NCBI GenBank assembly: GCA_905193395.1
Contig: CAJJOO010000055.1
Location: 1 to 7,793, forward strand
DNA from: an uncultured Porphyromonadaceae bacterium
GTDB taxonomy: Bacteria > Bacteroidota > Bacteroidia > Bacteroidales > Muribaculaceae
Direction: 5' to 3'
Length of the DNA: 7,793 nucleotides
A program made the position numbers and the translations under genes. Below, in pieces: positions 1 to 5,650 of this stretch (its first letter is position 1; the number at the start of each line of letters is the position of its first letter). The notes under the pieces were generated by a model. It was not told the origin of the DNA. It saw only the letters and a list, made by a program, of their open reading frames with translations, and did not search any database.

Positions 1-243
1 TTGAGTCTGGCAGTGATGGCGGTAAAAAATGAGATCTGGCGGAACAAGAAAGATTCTGTCGGACAGATCCTGAAAAATGTACGGAGTATGTGTAAAGACC
101 CACAGGTGCAGGAAGCGGTGGAGCATCACACGATGAATCAGATTGGAATCTCAGTGAAGCTTTATCTTTTCTTTATGAAACATGCCCTTGCCCTGCCCTG
201 TTATCTGGTTACAGAAATATTTTTCTCATTTTATTATGGATGA
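1..243 (+). CDS. C-terminal fragment, possibly of a family 2 glycosyltransferase
   Basis: The reading frame is open from the first base of the window to a TGA at 241-243, so the gene most likely begins outside; the TTG at base 1 is not evidence of a start. The visible 80 residues have a charged helical stretch, then a hydrophobic, aromatic end (KLYLFFMKHALALPCYLV at about residues 53-70). That resembles the tail of bacterial family 2 glycosyltransferases, which often end in a short membrane-associated helix, but no catalytic motif is visible, so this is a weak guess. Bases 1-180 are about 43% GC, clearly lower than the genes to the right, and would fit a Firmicutes-like donor. The last 10-12 codons coincide with what looks, on the other strand, like the start of a Bacteroidales gene, so the natural C-terminus may be missing. 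Confidence 0.35.
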   Translation: MSLAVMAVKNEIWRNKKDSVGQILKNVRSMCKDPQVQEAVEHHTMNQIGISVKLYLFFMKHALALPCYLVTEIFFSFYYG

Positions 244-266
244 TTAATGTTTTAAATTCTATGGTG

Positions 267-274
267 CAAAGTTA
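267..274 (-). promoter_or_regulatory. Bacteroidetes-type -7 box (TAACTTTG) pointing left
   Basis: Read on the minus strand this is TAACTTTG followed by CACC, a close match to the Bacteroidetes TAnnTTTG box. No good TTG is seen about 20 nt upstream, so only half the promoter is convincing. Transcription would start near 260 and run left into the 3' end of the gene at 1-243, antisense to it. About 30 nt downstream lies ATG AGA AAA ATA TTT CTG TAA (229-209), which looks like the first six codons of a secreted or membrane protein gene cut off by a stop. Confidence 0.4.
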
Positions 275-347
275 CAAAATTCCACTGTAATAACCCGTGA
301 CTGAGAGGTAAAAATATGTTATGGAAGGATTCCGGTATTCGATATCC

Positions 348-1391
348 CTACCCTACTCCATCAGGACGGTCGATTTGCCTTCGGACACGTTTACATTGTG
401 CTTGTTGAAAATGCCGCGAGCCGAGGTCGCGAAGGCTGAGGCACCCGGAGCGGACGATTCGTCGACCCAGCGCAGGCGGAAATTTGCCGCATAAGGGGGC
501 TGTTCGGTATATACCAGTCGGTAACAGGCGTCTGTGACGTTCACCCAGCCGGAGGCGGACCACGGCACCGCCGCGTGTGTCGCGTGTCTTCATGTTCGAT
601 ATGAAATTGCCCAGAGAGTAGACCAGCAGACGGTTACGGCCGTCTGCGCCTTGTGTCATTTCCATTGGCTGGATAACGTGCGGGTGACCGCCGATTATTA
701 CCTCGACGCCGAGCGATTGCAGGTACCGGGCCATTTCCTTTTCGGAATTAACGGGCAGCAGACGGTACTCGTCGCCCCAGTGCATGCAGGCCACGATAAT
801 CTCGGCCCCGGCACGGCGGGTGGAATCTACATCCGCGCGGATACGTTCGCGGTTTATGTAGTCGACAACGACATTTCCGCGGGGCGTGATGCCGTTGGTG
901 CCGTATGTATAGTTTAGAAAGCCGACGCGGATGCCGTTGATATTACGTATGAAAGGAATTTGTTTGGAACGCGCTTCGGCGTCGTGGTAGGTGCCGATGT
1001 GGTGCAATCGGCGTGCGTCGAGGGAGTCGATTGTCGCGCGCAGGCCGCGGTCACCGCGGTCAAGGGTATGATTGTTGGCCGTTAGAAAGAGGTCGAAGCC
1101 GGCGCGCCGGAGAGCGTCGACAAACTGAGCCGGCGCGTTGAAGCACGGATAGCCGCTGTAAGGCGCTCCGGCAACGGGAGTCTCGAGATTCACCACGGCA
1201 TAATCGGCCGATATGATATAAGGGGAAATCGAATCGAAATAGCCGGCAAAATCGTATGTACCGTCGCTACGGTGTGCTGCTTCGATCTGAGCCTTGTGCA
1301 TCATCGCATCTCCGGCAAACACCAGTTCGGCCTCATCGTGTCCGAGGACCAGTGAAAGCAGAGAAAACAGAATCGGCAGCAGACCGGTCAT
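348..1391 (-). CDS. CapA-family metallophosphoesterase-like protein, frameshifted near the C-terminus
   Basis: Member of the CapA/PgsA family (poly-gamma-glutamate capsule biosynthesis protein fold, calcineurin-like phosphoesterase). The founding members act in poly-gamma-glutamate capsule synthesis; the role in gut Bacteroidales is unknown. A short hydrophobic leader (residues 1-17) could be a signal peptide, though it lacks basic residues. Family motifs appear in order: VFAGDAMMH (24-32), NLETPV (68-73), TANNHTLDRG (104-113), MHWGDEY (203-209), IGGHPHVIQP (233-242) and YSLGNFISN (258-266), so the predicted metal- and substrate-binding core is complete. After about residue 282 the frame turns into arginine-rich sequence unlike the family, while the expected C-terminus lies in another frame (353-568). 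The gene begins 12 nt after the folD stop and is probably the last gene of the panC-panD-ffh-folD run. A one-base sequencing error, a real mutation or a collapsed repeat are all possible. Family assignment is firm; intactness is not. Confidence 0.85.
   Translation of the reverse strand: MTGLLPILFSLLSLVLGHDEAELVFAGDAMMHKAQIEAAHRSDGTYDFAGYFDSISPYIISADYAVVNLETPVAGAPYSGYPCFNAPAQFVDALRRAGFDLFLTANNHTLDRGDRGLRATIDSLDARRLHHIGTYHDAEARSKQIPFIRNINGIRVGFLNYTYGTNGITPRGNVVVDYINRERIRADVDSTRRAGAEIIVACMHWGDEYRLLPVNSEKEMARYLQSLGVEVIIGGHPHVIQPMEMTQGADGRNRLLVYSLGNFISNMKTRDTRGGAVVRLRLGERHRRLLPTGIYRTAPLCGKFPPALGRRIVRSGCLSLRDLGSRHFQQAQCKRVRRQIDRPDGVG
353..568 (-). pseudogene. Out-of-frame C-terminal segment of the CapA-family gene
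   Basis: This minus-strand frame, shifted by one base from the main CapA frame, encodes GWVNVTDACYRLVYTEQPPY, then NFRLRWVD, and ends in IFNKHNVNV plus a short tail to a TAG at 353-355. That pattern (a beta-strand ending in YRLVYT, then NFRL, then a helix ending in (F/D)-x-(K/R)HN(I/V)NV) is what I expect at the end of Bacteroidales CapA proteins, so it is very probably the natural C-terminus and not a gene of its own. The GTG at 568-566 is not a believable start. The frame change must fall roughly between 545 and 590, where both frames are open. Joining the two frames gives about 345 residues, a normal family length. Confidence 0.7.
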
Positions 1392-1403
1392 TTCCAGGAG
1401 GGA

Positions 1404-2276
1404 TTAGTAAACGCTTCCTTGGGCCGCGCGCAGGGTGTTGAGCATCAGCATAGCGATAGTCATCGGGCCTACGCCGCCGGGTACGGGGGTGATGTAGTCG
1501 CAAAGCGGGGCGACGTTGTCGAAATCCACATCGCCGCTCAAACGAAAGCCTCGGGGACGCGTAGCGTCGGGCACACGGGTGGTGCCGACGTCAATCACGG
1601 TTGCGCCGGGCTTAACCATGTCGGCTGTGACAAATGCGGGGCGGCCGAGAGCGGCCACAAGGATATCGGCCGTACGCGTGATTGCCGACAGGTCGGGAGT
1701 GGCACTGTTGCAGACGGTGACTGTTGCGTCGATGCCGCGCTGCATCATCATGTTGGCCAGAGGCTTGCCTACGATATTGCTGCGGCCGATAATCACGCAG
1801 TGCCTGCCGCGTGTCGGAACGTCGTAGCGTTTCAACAGTTCGACGATTCCGGCTGGAGTTGCCGAGGGGAAGCAGGGCAGCCCCAGACTCATACGTCCTA
1901 CATTCACGGGGTGGAATCCGTCGACATCTTTTGCCGGATTGATGGCCATAATTACCTTCTGCTCGTCGATATGGCGGGGCAGAGGCAACTGGACAATGAA
2001 TCCGTCGGTTTCGGGGTCTTCATTCAGCACGGAAATGAGGGCGAGAAGTTCCTCTTCGGTCACATTCTCGTCGCGGCGGATGACGGACGAGCGGAAACCG
2101 CAGGCCTCGCAGGCCTTTACCTTGTTCGCAACATAAGTCTCACTGCCGCCATCGTGGCCGACGAGTATTGCCGCCAGATGGGGAGCACGGCCGCCTCCGG
2201 CCAGGATTTCACGCACACTGTCGGCAATTTCGGCCTTGATTGCGGCTGCCGTCGCCTTTCCGTCTATCAGTTTCAT
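1404..2276 (-). CDS. folD: Bifunctional methylenetetrahydrofolate dehydrogenase / methenyltetrahydrofolate cyclohydrolase
   Basis: FolD interconverts 5,10-methylene-, 5,10-methenyl- and 10-formyl-tetrahydrofolate in the cytosol, normally using NADP+. It supplies one-carbon units for purines, formyl-methionine and, indirectly, pantoate synthesis by PanB. At 290 residues it has normal length. The N-terminal catalytic domain shows SETYVANK (45-52) with the conserved Tyr48 and Lys52, QLPLP (96-100) and KDVDGFHP (116-123) with Asp119. The Rossmann domain carries GRSNIVGKP (164-172), and the C-terminal signature [10 protein letters not shown] is at 264-273. No key residue is missing. The ATG start (MKLIDGKA) fits the family. 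It lies 16 nt downstream of ffh and 12 nt upstream of the CapA-family gene on the same strand, so co-transcription is likely. A 288-codon open frame on the opposite strand is only a shadow of this gene. Confidence 0.97.
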   Translation of the reverse strand: MKLIDGKATAAAIKAEIADSVREILAGGGRAPHLAAILVGHDGGSETYVANKVKACEACGFRSSVIRRDENVTEEELLALISVLNEDPETDGFIVQLPLPRHIDEQKVIMAINPAKDVDGFHPVNVGRMSLGLPCFPSATPAGIVELLKRYDVPTRGRHCVIIGRSNIVGKPLANMMMQRGIDATVTVCNSATPDLSAITRTADILVAALGRPAFVTADMVKPGATVIDVGTTRVPDATRPRGFRLSGDVDFDNVAPLCDYITPVPGGVGPMTIAMLMLNTLRAAQGSVY

Positions 2277-2292
2277 GCTTTTTGAAAATTTA

Positions 2293-3651
2293 TCAACGCA
2301 TTCCGGGCATACCCTTCATGCCTTTCATCGCTTTCATACCCTTCATGGCGGCCATGGGGTTCTTTATCGAGCCGACCTGTTTCATCATCTGGCGAGTCTG
2401 ATCAAACTGCTTGATGAGGCGGTTGACTTCCTGGATGTTTGTTCCCGAACCGCCGGCGATTCGTTTCACGCGGGTGCCTTTAATCACTTCGGGATGCTCG
2501 CGTTCGTAGGGCGTCATCGAGTTGATGATGGCCTCGATGCCCTTGAAGGCGTTGTTGTCGATGTCGATATCCTTGATGGCCTTTCCTAGTCCGGGAATCA
2601 TCGAGGCAAGGTCCTTGATGTTGCCCATCTTCTTGATTTGCTGAATCTGCTTGTAAAAGTCGACAAAGGTATACTGGTTCTTGCGAAGTTTTCGTGCAAG
2701 TTCCTCGGCTTCCTTTTCGTCGAACTGCTGCTGGGCCTTTTCAACCAGCGAAACGATATCGCCCATGCCGAGGATACGGTCTGCCATACGTGCGGGATAG
2801 AACACGTCGATTCCGTCGAGTGTTTCGCCCGTTCCGACAAATTTAATCGGCTTGGTAACGACAGTGCGGATTGAAAGGGCAGCACCGCCGCGGGTGTCGC
2901 CGTCGAGTTTCGTGAGGACAACACCGTCGAAGTCCAGGCGCTCGTTGAACGTTCGGGCCGTATTCACGGCATCCTGACCGGTCATGGCGTCGACCACAAA
3001 CAGGGTCTCGGTGGGCTTGATGGCTTTCTTTATCGACTCGATTTCGGCCATCATCTGTTCGTCGACGGCCAGACGTCCGGCGGTATCGATGATTACGAGG
3101 TCGTTATGGTTCGTGCGGGCGAAGTCCAGAGCCTTGCGGGCGATGTCGACGGGGTCTTTCGAGCCTTCGATTGTAAAGACCGGGACGTCGATTGATTCAG
3201 CCAGCACTTTCAACTGGTCGATGGCAGCGGGACGATAGACGTCGCAGGCAACCAGCAACGGCCGCATGGCCTTCTCGCTTTTAAGGCGTTTGGCCAGTTT
3301 GCCGGAGAAAGTGGTCTTACCGGAACCCTGCAGACCCGACATCAGAATAACGACAGGCTTGTCCTTGAGATTGAGTTGGGCGGCCTCGCTGCCCATCAGG
3401 GCAGTGAGTTCGTCGTGGACAATCTTCACCATGAGTTCGCCGGGCTTGATGGCGGTGAGAACGTTCTGGCCCAGAGCCTTGGCTTTTACGGTGTCGGTAA
3501 AGGTCTTGGCAACCTTATAGTTGACATCGGCCTCAATCAGTGCGCGGCGCACGTCTTTGAGGGTTTCGGCCACATTGATTTCGGTAATCTTGCCCTGGCC
3601 TTTCAGGATTTTAAAACTGCGTTCAAGTCTGTCGCTTAATTTTTCAAACAT
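2293..3651 (-). CDS. ffh: Signal recognition particle GTPase Ffh (SRP54)
   Basis: Ffh is the protein of the bacterial signal recognition particle. It binds 4.5S RNA and hydrophobic signal sequences on ribosomes and docks with FtsY at the membrane. The 452 residues have the standard order: N domain (about 1-90), G domain (about 91-295) and M domain (about 325-452). GTPase motifs are GLQGSGKTT (106-114), DVYRPAA (137-143), DTAGR (189-193), TKLD (247-250) and the closing GTGE loop (273-276). The RNA-binding part of the M domain shows RIAGGSGT (397-404) followed by a helix containing VNRLIKQF. The last 20 residues form a Met/Lys/Gly-rich tail of KGM-type repeats, common in Ffh and thought to be flexible. 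It starts 45 nt after the panD stop; that short gap shows no good Bacteroidetes promoter, so it is probably read from the panC promoter. The SRP RNA gene is not in the window. Confidence 0.98.
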   Translation of the reverse strand: MFEKLSDRLERSFKILKGQGKITEINVAETLKDVRRALIEADVNYKVAKTFTDTVKAKALGQNVLTAIKPGELMVKIVHDELTALMGSEAAQLNLKDKPVVILMSGLQGSGKTTFSGKLAKRLKSEKAMRPLLVACDVYRPAAIDQLKVLAESIDVPVFTIEGSKDPVDIARKALDFARTNHNDLVIIDTAGRLAVDEQMMAEIESIKKAIKPTETLFVVDAMTGQDAVNTARTFNERLDFDGVVLTKLDGDTRGGAALSIRTVVTKPIKFVGTGETLDGIDVFYPARMADRILGMGDIVSLVEKAQQQFDEKEAEELARKLRKNQYTFVDFYKQIQQIKKMGNIKDLASMIPGLGKAIKDIDIDNNAFKGIEAIINSMTPYEREHPEVIKGTRVKRIAGGSGTNIQEVNRLIKQFDQTRQMMKQVGSIKNPMAAMKGMKAMKGMKGMPGMR

Positions 3652-3696
3652 CAGATGTAGGATTTCAGTGGTTCAACGAGGAAAGAGAATAATTAA

Positions 3697-4047
3697 TCAC
3701 ACCAGTTTGTTGGTGGCGGTGTCGGGGAAGATAATCGAGGGTTTAAATGTCTTGGCCTCTTCATAGGGCATCGACGCGTAGGCCATGATTATCACTGTGT
3801 CGCCGGGCTGCACCAGACGTGCCGCCGCGCCGTTGAGGCAGATGATGCCGCTGCCGCGCTCGCCGGGAATGGTGCAGGTGTCGAGGCGGGCGCCGTTATT
3901 GTTGTTTACGATATATACGCGCTCGCCGGGCAGAATGTTGGCGGCGTCGAGCAGGTCGGCGTCGATTGTCACGCTGCCGATATAGTCAAGCCGGGCCTCG
4001 GTTACAGTGACCCGGTGTATCTTGGATTTGAGAACTTCAACGTTCAT
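3697..4047 (-). CDS. panD: Aspartate 1-decarboxylase (pyruvoyl enzyme precursor) with Cys at position 58
   Basis: PanD decarboxylates L-aspartate to beta-alanine, one of the two halves of pantothenate. The 116-residue proenzyme must cleave itself between Gly24 and Ser25, seen here in YIGSVTID (22-29), so that Ser25 becomes the pyruvoyl group. Other family residues are present: Lys9, Arg54, Thr57, Asn72 and the GAAA turn (73-76), and the sequence ends in the FKPSIIFPD region common in Bacteroidales. The oddity is residue 58: the family has Tyr in the TY-x-I motif, proposed in the E. coli enzyme to protonate the reaction intermediate, but here the codon is TGC and the motif reads TCTI. A single-base change from TAC would explain it, so either activity differs, Cys substitutes, or this is a sequence error. 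It follows panC by only 3 nt, which suggests translational coupling. Confidence 0.95.
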   Translation of the reverse strand: MNVEVLKSKIHRVTVTEARLDYIGSVTIDADLLDAANILPGERVYIVNNNNGARLDTCTIPGERGSGIICLNGAAARLVQPGDTVIIMAYASMPYEEAKTFKPSIIFPDTATNKLV

Positions 4048-4050
4048 TTC

Positions 4051-4893
4051 TTACAGATTATATTTAATATTGTCGATAAGGCGCACATCGCCCATCCATA
4101 CGGTCACGCAGCCGACGGCGCCGTCAATCTTTTCGGCGCGCTGCAGGGTTACGGGGTCGACAATCTGATAATATTCCACTTCCATGCCGTCGACTGCATT
4201 GATTTCGGTAACGACCATCTCCTGGAGCGCCTCGATGTCGTGGACGCCTTCACGGGCCAGGTCGACGTTTTCGGCGAGAATCTCGTGAATCTGCGGCGCG
4301 GCGGCGCGCTGCTCGGCCGAAAGGCGGACGTTGCGCGAACTCAGAGCCAGTCCGTCGTCCTCGCGCTTGATGGGGCAGGCAACGATCTCGCCCTTGAAAC
4401 CGATGATTTCAGCCATACGGCGGATGACGGCAATCTGCTGGAAGTCCTTCTCGCCGAAGTAGGCGCGGTCGGGCGAGGCAAAGTCGAACAACTTGCTCAC
4501 CACCTGAGCCACACCGTTGAAGTGGCCGGGACGCATGGCGCCTTCCATAACTTCGGCAACGGGACCGAGGTCAAAGACGCGGTTGTCCGGTTCGGGATAA
4601 ATCTCTTCTACCGTAGGAACGAAAGCGACGTCCACACCGGCCTTGTCGAGAAGGGCGCAATCCGCTTCGACAGTGCGGGGATAAGTTTTCAGGTCGTCGG
4701 GATTGTTGAATTGGGTGGGATTGACAAAGACACTGACAACGACAAAATCGTTTTCACGGCGGGCACGCTCAATCAGTGACAGATGACCGGCGTGGAGTGC
4801 CCCCATAGTCGGCACGAGTCCCACAGATTTCTTTGATTCTTTTGCTTCTGCCACTGCTTCACGAAGCGCGGCAACTGTTGAAATGATTTCCAT
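4051..4893 (-). CDS. panC: Pantothenate synthetase (pantoate--beta-alanine ligase)
   Basis: PanC condenses pantoate with beta-alanine using ATP, via a pantoyl-adenylate, in the cytosol. I place the start at the ATG of 4893-4891, giving 280 residues. The frame stays open upstream to an ATG at 4989, but the extra 32 residues are not family-like and would overlap the predicted promoter, while MEIISTVAALREAV matches the usual N-terminus. Motifs are PTMGALHAGH (28-37, nucleotide binding), FVNPTQF (56-62), FGEKDFQQ (146-153) and REDDGLALSSRN (177-188, the KMSKS-like region), with no missing catalytic residue. The protein has the usual length and two-domain layout. It is first in the leftward run and its stop lies 3 nt before panD, the enzyme that makes its beta-alanine substrate. 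Confidence 0.97.
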   Translation of the reverse strand: MEIISTVAALREAVAEAKESKKSVGLVPTMGALHAGHLSLIERARRENDFVVVSVFVNPTQFNNPDDLKTYPRTVEADCALLDKAGVDVAFVPTVEEIYPEPDNRVFDLGPVAEVMEGAMRPGHFNGVAQVVSKLFDFASPDRAYFGEKDFQQIAVIRRMAEIIGFKGEIVACPIKREDDGLALSSRNVRLSAEQRAAAPQIHEILAENVDLAREGVHDIEALQEMVVTEINAVDGMEVEYYQIVDPVTLQRAEKIDGAVGCVTVWMGDVRLIDNIKYNL

Positions 4894-4916
4894 TTTCACA
4901 TTTATAAAATCGCCGG

Positions 4917-4947
4917 CAAAATTACTAATTTTCCTGAAAATGTGCAA
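4917..4947 (-). promoter_or_regulatory. Predicted Bacteroidetes promoter of the panC-panD-ffh-folD-capA run
   Basis: On the minus strand the -7 box TAATTTTG (4924-4917) matches TAnnTTTG exactly. A TTG (4947-4945) stands 20 nt upstream, the spacing known for the primary sigma factor of Bacteroides. Transcription should start near 4910, leaving a leader of about 17 nt before the panC ATG at 4893. The leader is AT-rich without a Shine-Dalgarno sequence, which is normal in this phylum. This supports the shorter panC start. Confidence 0.65.
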
Positions 4948-5133
4948 TACCCGGCACAGGTAAGGCCAAATGGCGCCCCACCCCAGCATTTAATGTCGGC
5001 CTTAGTTGCATCCTCTGCGTCGGTATCAGCGACAAACGACCGCCCCGGGTGTATAACCTTCAAAAATTCAGACTCATAAAGAAACAGGATTCTGCGATAT
5101 GTTTAATAACATAACCGATTTTTGCATTTTTAG

Positions 5134-5164
5134 TTGTTCAATTAAAAATATTGTTCTAATTTTA
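5134..5164 (+). promoter_or_regulatory. Candidate promoter of the small helix-turn-helix gene
   Basis: A TTG at 5134-5136 is followed after 20 nt by TAATTTTA (5157-5164), matching TAnnTTTG except for the last base. Transcription would begin near 5170, giving a leader of about 36 nt before the ATG at 5207. The spacing equals that of the panC promoter on the other strand. Confidence 0.4.
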
Positions 5165-5206
5165 TCCCCTGTAAAACTCATCGTTAACTCTAAAATTGTT
5201 ATCATC

Positions 5207-5464
5207 ATGTCAAAGACAATCACTTTCAACGAACTCCGTCGTCTCAAAGACAGTCTGCCCGACGGTTCGATGCACAGAATTGCCGATAAACTCAATATCA
5301 CCGTACAAACCGTCCGCAACTATTTCGGCGGCAGCAACTATGACTGTGGCAAAAACATCGGCGTCCACATCGAGCCGGGTCCCGACGGCGGCATCGTAGT
5401 CCTCGACGACACCACCATCTACGACATGGCTGTAGAAATCCTGAAGGAGCAGGAGGGAGAATAA
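5207..5464 (+). CDS. Small helix-turn-helix DNA-binding protein of Bacteroidales type
   Basis: An 85-residue protein with no signal peptide or membrane segment. I choose the ATG at 5207 (MSKTITFNELRRLKDSLPDG): the frame extends upstream to 5099, but that part is low-complexity AT-rich sequence overlapping the predicted promoter. Residues about 21-42 (MHRIADKLNITVQTVRNYFGG) read as a helix-turn-helix in which A-x-x-L-N-I-T-x-x-T-V-R-N-Y-F is the turn and recognition helix. A glycine-rich turn (PGPDGG, 57-62), a beta-strand and a final helix (DMAVEILKEQ) follow. I recall similar small 'DNA-binding protein' entries of unknown function in Bacteroidales. It is probably a monocistronic regulator or nucleoid-associated protein; its target is unknown. 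It diverges from panC and could in principle bind the shared spacer, but no operator is evident. Confidence 0.8.
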   Translation: MSKTITFNELRRLKDSLPDGSMHRIADKLNITVQTVRNYFGGSNYDCGKNIGVHIEPGPDGGIVVLDDTTIYDMAVEILKEQEGE

Positions 5465-5491
5465 GCCCCCGCCGGCTGCTTTCTCGAAAAG

Positions 5492-5508
5492 TCGGCCACC
5501 GGCCGACA
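5492..5508 (+). terminator. Perfect 7-bp hairpin 28 nt after the helix-turn-helix gene
   Basis: GTCGGCC (5492-5498) and GGCCGAC (5502-5508) form a perfect GC-rich stem with a 3-nt loop. No T-run follows, so it is not a canonical intrinsic terminator; it may protect the mRNA 3' end or act with the next hairpin. GCCGG at 5471-5475 can also pair with CCGGC at 5500-5504, so an alternative fold exists. Confidence 0.35.
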
Positions 5509-5522
5509 TGCAATTCACTACG

Positions 5523-5573
5523 GTGCGCCCCAACGTTTGGTATAATATGACAGTTCCAACCGCCGGGGCGCAC
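5523..5573 (+). terminator. Long-stem inverted repeat before the stress-protein gene: terminator or structured RNA
   Basis: GTGCGCCCC (5523-5531) and GGGGCGCAC (5565-5573) are perfect 9-bp inverted repeats enclosing a 33-nt loop. Within the loop TTGG (5537-5540) can pair with CCAA (5556-5559). A short TTTT run lies at 5578-5581, 4 nt after the stem, so a rho-independent terminator of the upstream gene is possible, though the loop is long. A small RNA or 5' leader structure are alternatives. It is not a tRNA: there is no cloverleaf or acceptor pattern. Confidence 0.4.
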
Positions 5574-5587
5574 ATCGTTTTAAAGAC

Positions 5588-5617
5588 TTTACCGTTTATT
5601 CCGCAGTTTTATCTTTC
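5588..5617 (+). promoter_or_regulatory. Weak candidate promoter of the universal stress protein gene
   Basis: TATCTTTC (5610-5617) matches TAnnTTTG except for its last base, and TTTA at 5588-5591 sits 18 nt upstream where TTTG would be expected. Both boxes are imperfect. It would give a leader of about 27 nt before the ATG at 5651. Confidence 0.25.
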
Positions 5618-5650
5618 CACTATATCAAAATCACCTAATTCCTTATAATC

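Larger units (their letters stand above)
4894..5206. other. Divergent intergenic region between panC and the helix-turn-helix gene
   Basis: This 313-nt spacer holds the panC promoter at its left end (4917-4947) and a candidate promoter for the small (+) gene at its right end (5134-5164). The right third is strongly AT-rich. The middle (about 4950-5090) is GC-richer; I see no gene, tRNA, strong hairpin or convincing operator there. The open frame extending panC upstream to 4989 is best explained as non-coding. Confidence 0.6.

Noticed and set aside
1419..2285. Long 288-codon open frame on the (+) strand opposite folD
   Set aside because: It is antisense to a complete, motif-rich folD and its His/Gly/Val-rich translation matches no family; GC-rich codon bias on the other strand explains the lack of stops.
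2293..2350. Repeat at the 3' end of ffh as a mobile or regulatory repeat
   Set aside because: It is the coding repeat for the normal Met/Lys/Gly-rich tail of Ffh.
3652..3696. Separate promoter for ffh in the 45-nt gap after panD
   Set aside because: No TAnnTTTG match with a correctly spaced TTG on the minus strand.
4015..4779. 254-codon open frame on the (+) strand opposite panC
   Set aside because: Shadow of panC, whose catalytic motifs are all intact; the translation looks like no known protein.
4894..4989. 32-residue N-terminal extension of PanC from the ATG at 4989
   Set aside because: The extension is not family-like and covers the predicted promoter; the ATG at 4893 gives the standard N-terminus.
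4950..5090. Operator or riboswitch in the middle of the divergent spacer
   Set aside because: Only short, unconvincing inverted repeats (4-bp stems) were seen.
5099..5206. 36-residue upstream extension of the helix-turn-helix protein
   Set aside because: AT-rich, low-complexity translation overlapping the candidate promoter; the ATG at 5207 gives the family-like start MSKTITFNELRR.
5523..5573. tRNA-like reading of the GTGCGCCCC...GGGGCGCAC element
   Set aside because: Only 51 nt, with no D, anticodon and T arms in the right places.
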